Below, piece after piece: positions 45,375-56,372 of a stretch of DNA of 64,000 nucleotides (position 1 is its first letter; every line of letters starts with the position of its first letter). The position numbers and the translations under genes were made by a program. Where the stretch lies: assembly GCF_023091745.1 (NCBI RefSeq), contig NC_068912.1, positions 77,363,067-77,427,066 of the forward strand. Direction: 5' to 3'. A model generated the notes under the pieces. The model ran no database searches and was not told the origin of the DNA. It saw only the letters and a list, made by a program, of their open reading frames with translations. Origin of the DNA: Budorcas taxicolor (lineage: Eukaryota; Chordata; Mammalia; Artiodactyla; Bovidae).

Positions 45375-46560
45375 ACTAACACCCAAAAAAGATGTCCTTT
45401 TCATTATAGGGGACTGGAATCCAAAAGTAGGAAGTTAAGAAACACCTGGAGTAACAGACAAATTTGGCCTTGGAATAGGGAATGAAGCAGGGCAAAGACT
45501 AATAGAGTTTTACCAGGAAAATGCACTGATCATAGCAAACACCCTCTTCCAACAACACAAGAGACGACTCTACACATAGACATCACCAGATGGTCAACAC
45601 CGAAATCAGATTGATTATATTCTTTGTAGCCAAAGATGGAGAAGCTCTACACAGTCAACAAAAACAAGACCAGGAGCTGACTGTGGCTCAGATCATGAAC
45701 TCCTTACTGCCAAATTCAGACTTAAATTGAAGAAAGTGGAGAAAACCATTAGACCATTCAGGTATGACCTAAATCAAATCCCTTATGATTATACAGTAGA
45801 AGTGAGAAATAGATTTAAGGGACTAGATCTGATAGACAGAGTGCCTGATGAACTATGGAATGAGGTTCGTGACATTGTATAGGAGACAGGGATCAAGACC
45901 ATCCCCATGGAAAAGGAATGCAAAAAAAGCAAAATGGCTGTCTGGGGAGGCCTTACAAATAGCTGTGAAAAGAAGGGAAGTAAAAAGCAAAGGAGAAAAG
46001 GAAAGATAAAAGCATCTGAATGCAGAGTTCCAAAGAATAGCAAGGAGAGATAAGAAAGCCTTCCTCAGCGATCAATGCAAAGAAATAGAGGAAAACAACA
46101 GAATGGGAAAGACTAGAGATCTCGTCAAGAAAATTAGAGACACTAAGGGAATATTTCATGCAAAGATGGGCTTGATAAAGGACAGAAATGGTAGGCACCT
46201 AACAGAAGCAGAGATATTAAGAAGAGGTAGCAAGAATACACAGAAGAACTGTACAAAAAAGATCTTCATGAGCCAGATAATCACGATGGTGTGATCACTC
46301 ACCTAGAGCCAGACATCCTGGAATGTGAAGTCAAGTGGGCTTTAGAAAGCATCCCTACGACAAAGCTAGTGGAGGTGATGGAATTCCAGTTGAGCTATTT
46401 CAAATCCTGAAAGATGATGCTGTGAAAGTGCTGCACTCAATAAGCCAGCAAATTTGGAAACTCAGCAGTGACCACAGGACTGGAAAAGGTCAGTTTTCAT
46501 TCCAATCCCTAAGAAAGGCAATGCCAAAGAATGCTCAAACTACTGCACAATTGCACTCAT
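45375..46560 (+). pseudogene. B19 endonuclease C-terminus and linker remnant
   Basis: BovB coding sequence read in several frames. The endonuclease end (FIIGDWN-type at about 45400-45420, then the conserved SDHELL-type block near 45690) is followed by the linker (RYDLNQIPYDYTVEVRNRF near 45760-45810) and RT N-terminal pieces at 46103-46294 and 46335-46580. Stops at 45437 and 45881 and frameshifts near 45930 and 46240-46360 disable it. Confidence 0.8.
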
Positions 46561-46579
46561 CTCACACAATAGTAAAGTA

Positions 46580-47362
46580 ATGCTCAAAATTCTCCAAGCC
46601 AGGCTTCAGCAATATGTGAACTGTGAACTCCCAGATGTTCAAGCTGGTTTTAGAAAAGGCAGAGGAACCAGAGATCAAATTGCCAACATCTGTTGGATCA
46701 TCAAAAAAGCAAGAGAGTTCCAGAAAAACATCCATTTCTGCTTTATTGACTATGCTGAAGCCTTTGACTGTGTGGATCACAATAAACTGTGGAAAATTCT
46801 GAAAGAGATGGGAATACCAGACCACCTGACCTGCCTCTTGAGAAACCTATATGCAGGTCAGGAAGCAACAGTTAGAACTGGACATGGAACAACAGACTGG
46901 TTCCAAATAGGAAAAGGAGTACGTCAAGGCTGTATATTGTCACCCTGCTTATTTAACTTCTATGCAGAGTACAGCATGAGAAACGCTGGGCTGGAAGAAG
47001 CACAAGCTGGAATTAAGATTGCCAGGAGAAATATCAATAACCTCAGATATGCAGATGACACCACCCTTATGGCAGAAAGTGAAGAGGAACTAAAAAGCCT
47101 CTTGATGGAAGTGAAAGAGGAGAGTGAAAATGTTGGCTTAAAGCTCAACATTCAGAAAATGAAGATCATGGCATCTGGTCCCATCACTTCATGGGAAATA
47201 GATGGGGAAATAGGGGAAACAGTGTCAGACTTTATTTTTGGGGGCTCCAAAATCACTGCAGATGGTGACTGCAGGCATGAAATTAAAAGACGCTTACTCC
47301 TTGGAAGAAAAGTTATGACCAACCTAGATAGCATATTGAAAAGCAGAGACATTACTTTGTGA
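46580..47362 (+). pseudogene. B19 reverse transcriptase palm, 260-codon open frame
   Basis: Longest coherent open frame in the window. Motif A is at residues 53-67 (FCFIDYAEAFDCVDH, catalytic Asp57), motif B at 115-122 (RQGCILSP), and motif C YADD at 157-160. The thumb-like region follows (EELKSLLMEVKEE). The frame ends at a stop in 'actttgtgaac' (47360), where the family normally reads on. The C-terminal domain continues in 47387-47818 in another frame. The palm looks chemically intact, but the endonuclease and full frame are missing, so I treat it as a pseudogene. The start codon is internal to the family's protein and not a natural start. Confidence 0.88.
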
Positions 47363-47890
47363 ACAAAGGTCCATCTAGTCAAAACTATGTTTTTTCCAAT
47401 AGTCATATATGGATATGAGAGTTGGACCATAAAGATAGATGAGCACCAAAGAAGTGATGCTTTTGAACTGTGGTGTTGGAGAAGACTCTTGAGAGTCCCT
47501 TGGACTGCAAGGAGATCCAACCAGTCCATTCTGAAGGAGATCAGCCCTGGGATTTCTTTGGAAGGAATGATGCTAAAGCTGAAACTCCAGTACTTTGGCC
47601 ACCTCATGCGAAGAGTTGACTCATTGGAAAAGACTCTGATGCTGGGAGGGATTGGGGGCAGGAGGAAAAAAGGACGACAGAGGATGAGATGTCTAGATGG
47701 CATCAGTGACTCGATGGATGTGAGTCTGAGTGAACTCCGGGAGTTGGTGATGGACAGGGAGGCATGGCGTGCTGCGATTCATAGAGTCACAAAGAGTCAG
47801 ACACGACTGAGCAACTGAACTGAACTGAACTGAGGGTTTCTTGAGAAGATAACACTTCAGCAGAGACTTAATAAAGACAGTTTACAGAAT

Positions 47891-48479
47891 AATTATAAAG
47901 GAGATTTAAAAACAAGAAAAAAACCATACAAATGGTGAAAGCAAAATAACACATACACACATTAAAAGCAATTAAAAGCAAAGCTAACAAAAACACAAAA
48001 GCAAGGCAGAATGCCAACTGAAGAATAAAGCAAAGAAAACAAAACAGACAAAAATGATTTTTTAAAAATGGAACAAAGATAAAAATTATAAATGAACCTT
48101 GGTACAGCAGTACCTAAAGCCCTTTTGATGTGCTTTCTATTTACACTTTTTATTAATACTAGTCTTCCTTATTCAGAGTTTACTTCAATTTTTTTTTTCA
48201 AGTAAAGGAAGAACTTATAAGGGCAGTCTTCACAGATATTACTTCTGAGTCATGGGTGAGGTGAATCCACCATCTCATCTTTGCCAGAACTGTGATTACA
48301 TGATTTGTTTGACTAACCCCCAATGTTTGTTACAAGCAGCCATGTGACATTGTTCTGCCCAGTGAGATATGAGCCAAAGTCTGCAGAAGATATCCAGTCA
48401 TGTTTTTCTTGCTCTTGAAAACAGATATCTATCTGAAAGTTTTGCATACTGTACGAGATTCCAAACATGACATTCTGGA
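47891..48479. other. Unassigned, A-rich stretch
   Basis: 47900-48080 is A-rich. 48340-48400 may touch an old LTR. No gene seen. Confidence 0.35.
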
Positions 48480-48725
48480 AAAGGCAAGATTATGGAGATA
48501 GTAAAAAAGTTGTTATGAGAGATAAGAGAGGAGTCAAGGATGACTAAGTGAAATGCAGAGAATTTTTAGGTCAGTCAAACTACTTTGTATGATACTCCAG
48601 TGATGGATACATGTCAGTATTTATTTGTCCAAAGCTACAGAATGTACAACACTGAGAGTGAACTCTAATATAATCTGTGGACTCTGATTGATCATGTGTC
48701 CCTGCAAGTTCATCAGCTGTACTAA
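48480..48725 (+). repeat. Possible old L1M 3' UTR piece
   Basis: 'tagtaaaaaagttgttatga', 'tttgtatgatactccagtga' and 'acaacactgagagtgaactc' recall the 3' UTR of old L1M/HAL1 elements. Confidence 0.45.
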
Positions 48726-48793
48726 AGTACAGTCCATGGGGTCACAAAGAGTCAGATAAGACTGACCAACTCACTTCACTTCACTTCATTCTC
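48726..48793 (+). mobile_element. Bov-tA 3'-end fragment
   Basis: 'acagtccatggggtcacaaa' plus 'gagtcagataagactgac' with a CACTT-repeat tail: only the last ~65 bp of the SINE. Confidence 0.85.
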
Positions 48794-49364
48794 AGGAAAC
48801 ACTGCCTCCCACTATGAATGGCACCTATCGAAGCCACCTCCACTGTGCTCTTCTCTACACATGTCCTGACCATTCTCACATATAAATTGTGGATGACACA
48901 TGCCGGGTACACCCATACTTACATGTGGCTCCACAAAACCATGTGTGTAACTGCATAGATATAAGTTCAGTTGCTCAGTCCTGTCCAACTCTTTGTGACC
49001 CTATGGACTGCAGTATGCCAGGCTTCCCTGTCCATCACCAACTCCCAGAGCTTACTCAAACTCATGTTCATGAAGTCGGTGATGCCATCCAACCATCTCA
49101 TCCTCTATCACCCCTTCTTCTCCCACCTTCAATCTTTCACAGCATCAGGATCTTTTCAAATGAGTCAGTTCTTTGCATCAGGAGGCCAAAGTATTGGAGT
49201 TTCAGCTTCAGCATCAGTCCTTCCAATGAATATTGAGGACTGATTTCCATTAGGATGGACTGGTTGGATCTCCTTGCATTCCAAGGGACCCTCGAGAGTC
49301 CTCTCCAAACCACAGTTTAAAAGAATCAATTCTTCGGTGCTCAGCTTTCTTTATAGTCCAACTC

Positions 49365-51860
49365 TCACATCTGTATATGAGTACTAGAAAAACCATAGCT
49401 TTGACTAGATGGACTTTGGTTGGCAAAGTTAATGTCTCTCCTTTTTAATATGCTGTCTAGGTTGATCATAACTTTTCTTCCAAAGAGCAAGCGTCTTTTA
49501 ATTTCATGCCTGCAGTCACCATCTGCAGTGATTTTGGAGCCCCCCAAAATAAATTCTCTCACTGTTTCCATTGTTTCCCATCTATTTGCCATGAAGTGGT
49601 GGGACCAGATGCCATTATCTTAGTTTTCTGAATGCTGAGTTTTAAGCCAACGTTTTCACTCTCCTCTTTCACTTTCATCAAGAGGCTCTTTAGTTCTTCA
49701 CTTTCTGCCACAATGGTGGTGTCATCAGTATATCTGAGGTTATTGATATTTCTCCCAGCAATCTGGATTCCAGCTTGTGCTTCATCTAGCTCAGCATTTC
49801 TCATGATGCATATAAGTTAAATAAACAGAGTGACTGTATACAGCCTTGACGTACTCCTTTTCCTATTTGGAACCAGTCTGTTGTTCCATGTCCAGTTCTA
49901 ACTGTTGCTTCCTGACCTGCATACAGATTTCTCAAGAGGCAGGTCAGGTGGTCTGGTATTCCCATCTCTTTCAGAATTTTCCACAGTTTATTGTGATCCA
50001 CACAGTCAAAGGCTTTGGCATAGTCAATAAAGCAGAAATAGATGTTTTTCTGGAACTCTTGCTTTTTCAGTGATCCAATGGATGTTAGCAATCTAATCTC
50101 TGGTTCCTCTGCCTTTTCTAAATCCAGCTTGAACATCTGGAAGTTCACAGTTCACATATTGTTGACACCTGGCTTGGAGAATTTTGAGCATTTCTTTGCT
50201 AGTGTGTGAGATGAATGCAATTGTGCAGTAGTTTGAACCTTTTTTGACATTGCCTTTCTTAGGGATTGGAATGAAAACTGACTTTTCCAGTCCTATGGCC
50301 AGTGCTGAGTTTTCCAAATTTGCTGGCATATTAAGTACAGCATTTTCACAGCATTATCTTTTAGGATTTGAAATAGCTCAACTGGAATTCCATGACCTCC
50401 ACTAGCTTTTTTCATAGTGATGCTTCCTAAGGCCCACTTGATTTCACATTCCAGGATGTCTGGCTCAAGGTGAGTGATCACACCATTGTGGTTATCTGGG
50501 TCATGAAGATCTTTTTTGTATAGTTCTTCTGTCTTTCTTGCCACCGTTTCTTAATATCTTCTGCTTCTGTTAGGTCCATACCATTTATGTCGTTTATTGT
50601 GCCCATCTTTGTATGAAATATTCCCTTGGTATCTCTACTTTTCTTGAAGAGATCTCTAGTCTTTCCCATTCTATTGTTTTCTTCTATTTCTTTGCACTGA
50701 TCACTGAGGAAGGCTTTCTATTGTTTTCTTCTATTTCTTTGCACTGATCACTGAGAAAAAGCCTTCCTTGCAAGGAAGCCTCTCTCTTTGCTATTCTTTG
50801 GAACTCTGCATTCAAATGGGTATGTCTTTCCTTTTCTCCTTTACCTTTCACCTCTCTTCTTTTCTCAGCTATTTGTAAGGCCTCCTCAGACAACCATTTT
50901 GCCTTTTTGCATTTCTTTTTCTTGGGGTGGTCTTGATCACTGCCTCCTGTGCAATGTCATGAACCTCCATCCATAGTTCTTCAAGCATTCTGTCTATCAG
51001 ATCTAATCTCTTAAATCTATTTGTCACTTTCACTATATAATCATAAGGGATTTGATTTATATCATACCTGAATGGTCTAGTAGTTTTCCCTAATTTGTTC
51101 AATTTAAGTCTGAATTTGGCAATAAGGAATCCATGATCTGAGCCACAGTCACCTCCTGGTCTTGTATTTGCTGACTGTATAGAGCTTCTCCATCTTTGGC
51201 TGCAAAGAGTATAATCAGTCTGATTTCGGTATTGACCATCTGGTGATGTCCATGTGTAGAGTCTTCTTTTGTGTTGTAGAAAAGGGTGTTTGCTATGACC
51301 AGTGCATTCTCTTGGCAAAACTCTGTTAGCCTTTGCCTTGCTTTCATTTTGTACTCCAAGGCCAAATTTGCCTGTTACTCCAGGTATCTCTTGACTTCTT
51401 ACTTTTGCATTCTAGTCCCCTATAATGGAAAGGACATCTTTTTTGCTTGTTAGTTCTATAAAGTCTTGTAAGTCTTCATAGAGCCATTCCACTTCAGCTT
51501 CTTCAGCATACTGGTCAGGGCATAGACTTGGATTACTGTGATTTTGAATAGTTTGCCTTGGAAATGAACAGAGATCATTCTATCATTTTTGAGATTGCAT
51601 CCAAATACTACATTTTGGACTCTTGTAGACTATGAGGGCTACTCCATTTCTTCTAAGGGCTTCTTGCCCACAGTGGTAGATATATTGGTCATCTAAGCTA
51701 AATCATTCATTCCAGTCCATTTTAGTTCATTGATTCCTGAAATGCCAATGTTCAATGTTGACATCTCTTGTTTGACCACTTCCAGTTTACTTTGATTCTT
51801 GGGCCTAACATTCCAGGTTCCTATGCAGTATTATTCTTTACAGCTTCAGACTTCACTTCC
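49365..51860 (-). pseudogene. B20 endonuclease/RT pseudogene
   Basis: BovB polyprotein relic. From N to C on the minus strand: endonuclease (about 51860-51100, including TWTSPDGQYRNQ in 50869-51318), linker (FRYDINQIPYDYIVK), RT N-terminus (50478-50669, 50293-50544), and RT palm with motif A intact (FIDYAKAFDCVDH in 49801-50148) and motif B RQGCIQS. Motif C is altered to YTDD in 49559-49804. A 47-bp tandem duplication at 50671-50755 shifts the frame in the linker. At least eight frame changes are present. Structure full length, coding capacity dead. Confidence 0.88.
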
Positions 51861-52069
51861 ATCACCAGTCACATCCACAACTGGATGTTGTTTTTGCTTT
51901 GACTCTGTCCCTTCATTCTTTCTGGAGGTATTTCTCCACTGATCTCCAGTAGCATATTGAGCACTTACCGACCTGGGGAATTCATCTTTCAGTGTCCTAT
52001 CCTTTTGCCTTTTTATGGAGTCCTCAAGGCAAGAATATTGAAGTGGTTGCCATTCCCTTCACCAGAGGA

Positions 52070-53041
52070 TCACATTTTGTCAGACCTCTCTACCATGACC
52101 TGTCCATCTTGGGTGGCCTTACACAGCATGGCTCATAGTTTCATTGAGTCAGATAAGGCTGTGGTCCATGTGAGCAGTTTGATTATTTTCCTGTGATTGT
52201 AGTTTTCATTTTGTCTACCCTCTGATAGATAAGGATAGGAGGCTTATGGAAGCTTCCTGATGGCAGAGGCTGACTGAGGGGGAAACTGGACCTTGTTCTG
52301 ATGGGCAGAGCTGTGCTCCATAAATTGTTAATCCAATTTTCTATTGATGAGTGGGGCTGTGTTCCCTCCCTGTGTTTGACCTGAGGCCAAACTATGGTGA
52401 CGGTAATGAAGATGATGGTGATCACTCAGTGCCCCCAACCCTGCAACAGGCCACCACCAACCTACACCTCTGCCAGAGACTCCTGGACACTCACGGGCCA
52501 ATCTAGGTCGGTCTCTTGTGGGGTCACTGCTCCTTTCTCCTGGGTCCTGGTATGCACAAGGTTTTATTTGTGCCCTCCAAGAGTCTGTTTCCCCAGTCCT
52601 GTGTAAGTCCTGGCAGCTCTATGGTGGGGTTAGTAGTGACCTCCTCCAAGAGGGCTTATGCCATACCCAGGTCTGCTGCACCGAGAGCCCCTGTCCCTGC
52701 GATGGGCCCCTGCTGGCCCATACCTCCACGTGAGATACTCAAACACTCAAAGGCAGGTCTGGCTCAGTTTCTGTGGTGTCTCCGGGTACACACAACATTC
52801 TGTTTGAGCCCTCCAAACGTCTCTGGCAGGTATGGGGTTTGATTCTAAACATGATTTCACCCCTCCTACCATCTTGCTGCAGCTTCTCCTTTGCCCTTGG
52901 ATGTGTGATATCTTTTTTTGGTGGGATCCAACATTCTCCCGTCGATGGTTGTTCAGCAGTGAGTTGTAATTATGGAGTTCTTCTAGGAGAAAATGACCGT
53001 CCATCTTCCTACTCTGCCATCTTGCCAGAAGCAAGATATAT
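52070..53041 (-). promoter_or_regulatory. BovB 5' UTR, presumed internal promoter
   Basis: The 5' part of B20, GC-richer than the window, with no coding match to the endonuclease. In autonomous LINEs this is where the internal promoter lies. I see no TATA box; the 5' terminus (on the minus strand) begins near 'cttgcttctggcaagatgg', which contains a YY1-like CAAGATGG core. Promoter role is inferred. Confidence 0.5.
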
Positions 53042-53052
53042 TGCATAGGTAT

Positions 53053-53231
53053 GCTGCTGCTGCTGCTGCTAAGTCGCTTCAGTCATGTCCGACTCTGTGT
53101 GACCCCATAGACTGAAGCCCTTCAGGCTCTGTCGTTCCTGGGATTCTCCAGACAAGAACACTGGAGTGGGTTGCCATTTCCTCCTCCAGTGCATGAAAGT
53201 GAAAAGTGAAAGTGAAGTCGCTCAGTCGTAT
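53053..53231 (-). mobile_element. Bov-A2 SINE, truncated, with (CTG)n
   Basis: (CTG)n at 53053-53071, then one Bov-A unit and the 'aaagtgaaaagtgaaagtg' linker. The second unit stops after 'gctcagtcgtatc'. A tiny Bov-like scrap ('gttcagttgctcagtcaggt') lies at 53278-53297. Confidence 0.88.
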
Positions 53232-53509
53232 CACTGGACAAATATGTAATTTTGCCACATGCCATTTTGTTACTATTGTTCAGTTGCTCAGTCAGGTCTA
53301 TTATTTGAGGAATGAAAGGACTAACCAGGTGGAATGTTTTTCCTTTCTCCTATCCTTTAAATGTTGTTTTATCCAGGACCCTACCCTTGGCCTTCAGCCC
53401 TCAGATTTCCCTTTTTAAGGATCCTTCTTCCCCTGACATCAGGCTCACCTAGGCTTTTGCTCCCTCCTGGGCTCTGAAAGCATCTCTCTATTCTCCAGCC
53501 TAGATGTCT
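53232..53509. other. Unassigned stretch
   Basis: C/T-rich sequence with no gene or repeat I can name. Confidence 0.4.
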
Positions 53510-54113
53510 TTCCCCCAGTTTTATTGAGATACAATCAACATACAACACTTAATAAGTTTAAAATGTGTAGCACAATAATTTGACTTACATGTATTGTGAA
53601 ATGATTACCACAGTAAGTTTGATTAACATCTACCCTCTCATATAGATACAAGAAAAGAAAATGAAAAAAAAAAATCTGTGTGATGAGAACTCCTAGAATC
53701 TACTCTTTTAACAGTTTTCATATATACCCTACAGCAGTCACCATGCTGTACATTACATGCCTGGTACTTCCTTGGTACCTTTTGATGGCCTTCCTTCAAT
53801 TCCCCCCTCCCCCAGCCCCACCTCTGGTAACCATAAACCTGATGTCTTTTAGGAGTTTGAAATTTTTTGTTTTTTAATTTTTTATATTTATTTTTTTGCC
53901 TGTGCATTTTCTTTTCTCAGTTTTGTTGTAATATAATTAACACATAAACTTTTGTAAGTTTAAAGTTTACGATGTTAAGATTTGATACATGTATGTATGA
54001 GAAATGTTTACTACATAAGGTTAGTTAACACATCCTTCACCTCTCAAAATTACAGATTTTTGCTTATGATGAGGCCATTAAAGCTCTACTTTTATAGCAA
54101 CTTTCAAGTATAT

Positions 54114-54302
54114 GGGCTTCCCTGGTGGCTCAGATGGTAAAGAATCCACCTGCAATGTGAGAGACATGGGTTCGATCCCTGGGATGGGAAGATCCCCTGG
54201 AGAAGGGAAAGGCTATCCACTCCAGTATTCTGGCCTAGAGAATTCCATGAAGTGTATAGTCCATGGGGTCGCAAAGAGGCAGACACGACTGAGCAACTTT
54301 CA
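54114..54302 (+). mobile_element. Bov-tA SINE with exact 13-bp duplication
   Basis: Sense Bov-tA with a well kept A box (TGGCTCAGATGG) and B box (GGTTCGATCCC). CTTTCAAGTATAT occurs at 54101-54113 and 54303-54315. The exact duplication and intact boxes suggest one of the younger insertions here. Confidence 0.96.
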
Positions 54303-54612
54303 CTTTCAAGTATATAATCTAGTCTTGTTAACTATAGTAACCATGCTGTACTTTAGATTCCCAGAAGCTGTTCATCTTCCAGGTGAAAGTTTATACTGTT
54401 TGACCAACACATCCCCATTTACTCCACACTTGAGGCCCTGGAAGTCACCATTTATTCTGTTTCTATGAGGCCAGTGTTTTAGATACCACATACAAGTGAG
54501 CCCTATAGTATTCATCTTGCTCTGACATTTCACTTAACATAATGCCCTCAAGGCCCATCCATGTTGTCTCAAGTGGCAGAATTTCCTGCTTTCTTAGGGT
54601 TGAATAATATTC

Positions 54613-54662
54613 CTCTGTGTGTGTGTGTGTGTGCATCTGTGTGTGTGCATCTGTGTGTGTGT
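54613..54662. repeat. (TG)n microsatellite
   Basis: TG runs interrupted by CATC, arising at the usual TG-rich site in the L1 antisense sequence. Likely length-variable. Confidence 0.9.
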
Positions 54663-55059
54663 AAACCATTATCTTCTTTATCCACTCACTCCGTAATGGA
54701 CATTTCAGTTGTTTTCAGATCTTGGCTGTTGTGAATAATGTTGCAGTGAACACGGAAGTGCAAATATACCCCAAAGTGAGATTGCTGGATCATATAGTAG
54801 TTCTATTTTTAATATTTTGAGGAACCTCTACACTGTTTTCCATAGTGGCTGTACCAATTTATGTCCACCCACAAGGCATGCAGGTTCGATTTTCTCCATA
54901 ACCTCTCCATCATATAATCTCTTGCTTTTGATAACAGTTATTCTAACAGGGGTAAGGTCTCATGTGTTTTGTTTTTTTTTCACTTTTAGATTTCACACTT
55001 AAGTCAGATCATAATGTATTCATCTATCTCTGTCTTATTGTATATATTCAGCCTTAATC

Positions 55060-55690
55060 TCTTTACACCCTTTGACACACAATTAAAACAACCGAATCCA
55101 CTTCCTGTGGCTACTACTGAACTCCCAGTCATTCATCAGCCCTAGAGTCTGACTTTTTTTTTTTCTTTTGCCTTACTTATAGTGCCTAACTCATCCTGGT
55201 TTGCCTAGAACTCTCCTGGCTTTAACACTGCATATTCCATGTCTGGGGAACCCCCGCACCCCCGTCCCAAGCAATGGGAACCATTGGTCCCCTTAGCTAC
55301 CCCTTCATAGAATTCTTTTTGGCAAAGGTCATCTTTGTTTTTAAATCCAATGGACACTTTTTAAACTTTATCTTCCTTGAGCTCTCTGAATTTTGACACT
55401 GTTCACCATTTCTTCCAGCTCCAGTGACTCCACTCTATCCCAATTTTTCCTCTGCATCCTAGTTATTCTCTCTCAGAGGCTCCTCTTTTTCTTTTCTCTC
55501 TTTCAATGTTGTTTGCTCAAGGTTTAGTCCTCAGTCTGCTTCACTTCTTACCAATCCTCACAGCCTCCCTGTGAGGGAGTGACCTCATTTCCTCTGTTGA
55601 TGTCACCTCCCGTTTTCTGTGACTGCAGTTTATCAATCTTTGTCTTAGAACCTCTCAGGAGCCCCCAACCCTGCTACATTCAACTCTTCT
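55060..55690 (+). repeat. L2 relic covering RT, plus orientation
   Basis: Sense L2 reverse-transcriptase region. 55370-55420 reads in conceptual translation like the L2 block around 'LDLSxAFDTVDH', here FDTVHH after 'ttgagctctctgaattttg'. It is followed by 'gtccccttagctacc'- and 'ctcagtctgcttc'-type blocks in L2 order. Many stops. Confidence 0.65.
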
Positions 55691-55779
55691 GGAGCTCACA
55701 TCAGTATTGGGTGGGCAGACTGGCAGGACTGATAAATAATCCCTCTTTGCAGACTATTAACAAGGCTTGTTTACATCAG

Positions 55780-56130
55780 AGTGTAAGACAGGTTATACTG
55801 GGAGATACACAAAGATAAATAACATGTTCTCTGGCCTTAAGGTACTGTTTTCAGAGTCTAGTAGGAAAGACTGATTGCTTTGCAACTCCCACTAATTCAG
55901 AAAGAAAGAACCACAGTGAAGTCCAACTACAGAGAAAGAGAGTTCAAAGTAGGAAAAGTTCAGATCTAGCTGGAAAATCAAGAGTGCTTCAAAGAGTTAG
56001 GTATTTAAGCTGGGTCATGAGAGTGACTAAGTCATGCAGTGTCAACAGGAAGGGCAGATGACAGGATTTATGTGCACAGATGCAGAGGGGCGAGACAGCA
56101 TGGAGAACGTTTGGCGTGGAGGGCTACCTG
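55780..56130 (-). repeat. L2 relic, opposite orientation
   Basis: 'gggagatacacaaagataaa', 'ttctctggccttaaggtact', 'gggtcatgagagtgactaag' and 'agatgcagaggggcgagaca' match antisense L2. Confidence 0.65.
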
Positions 56131-56264
56131 GGTTGTATGTATCCTCATGTGTGCATGCGACCTCAGAATAGAAGTGCTGAATTAGAAATTGCCACAACTT
56201 CTATTTGTCCCCATTAACAGTGATCACCATCAGCTTATAAATTTTAATATTTTGTCCATAACCA

Positions 56265-56372
56265 TATGCAGTGTATTCTCCACAAGTACAGGGATGGGGT
56301 CTGTATGTTCACCATTGTGTCCCAGCATCTACCATGTAAATATTTTGAATTAATTATGAATAGCACAAACTG
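56265..56372 (+). repeat. L2 3' end
   Basis: 'ctccacaagtacagggatgg', 'ttcaccattgtgtcccagca' and 'tctaccatgtaaatattttg' match the sense L2 terminus. Confidence 0.7.

Larger units (their letters stand above)
45370..47835 (+). mobile_element. BovB LINE B19, 2.5 kb, with 7-bp duplication
   Basis: Plus-strand BovB, 5'-truncated in the endonuclease domain and complete to the 3' end. GTTTCTT occurs at 45363-45369 and 47836-47842. It sits in L2, which resumes after it. Confidence 0.92.
43001..47890 (-). repeat. L2 relic split by mariner and B19
   Basis: Three L2 pieces in minus orientation and consensus order: 43005-43034 ('catgtatttattgagtatct'), 45165-45362 ('tgtcagacattacttgagat', 'cagtgaacaaaacacagccc') and 47836-47890 ('ttcttgagaagataacactt'). 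The gaps are the mariner with its BovB passengers, and B19. Confidence 0.75.
48963..53041 (-). mobile_element. BovB LINE B20, apparently full length (4.1 kb)
   Basis: Minus-strand BovB from the 3' terminus (48963) through RT, linker and endonuclease, and then a long 5' UTR to 'gccatcttgccagaagcaag'. TGCATAGATAT at 48952-48962 recurs with one mismatch at 53042-53052. The 5' UTR (about 52070-53041) is GC-richer than its surroundings and is present here in full; only a piece of it appears in B8. A Bov-A2 SINE follows at once. Confidence 0.94.
53510..54990 (-). mobile_element. L1M, two overlapping 3' regions, minus strand
   Basis: 53510-53885 and 53905-54990 both begin with the antisense L1 3' block ('gttttattgagatacaatca' and 'gttttgttgtaatataatta'), so two copies or a duplicated end are present. 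The second continues through 'cacttaacataatgccctca', 'aataatgttgcagtgaacac' and 'ttccatagtggctgtaccaa'. A Bov-tA interrupts it. Confidence 0.85.

Noticed and set aside
47152..47703. 183-codon minus-strand frame
   Set aside because: Exact antisense shadow of the BovB C-terminal coding region in B19; the same shadow recurs opposite other BovB copies.
52516..52842. Overlapping plus-strand frames of 108 and 71 codons
   Set aside because: They lie antisense in the GC-richer BovB 5' UTR, with no recognised motif.
54463..54669. Minus frame rich in His-Thr repeats
   Set aside because: Product of the (TG)n microsatellite read in antisense.
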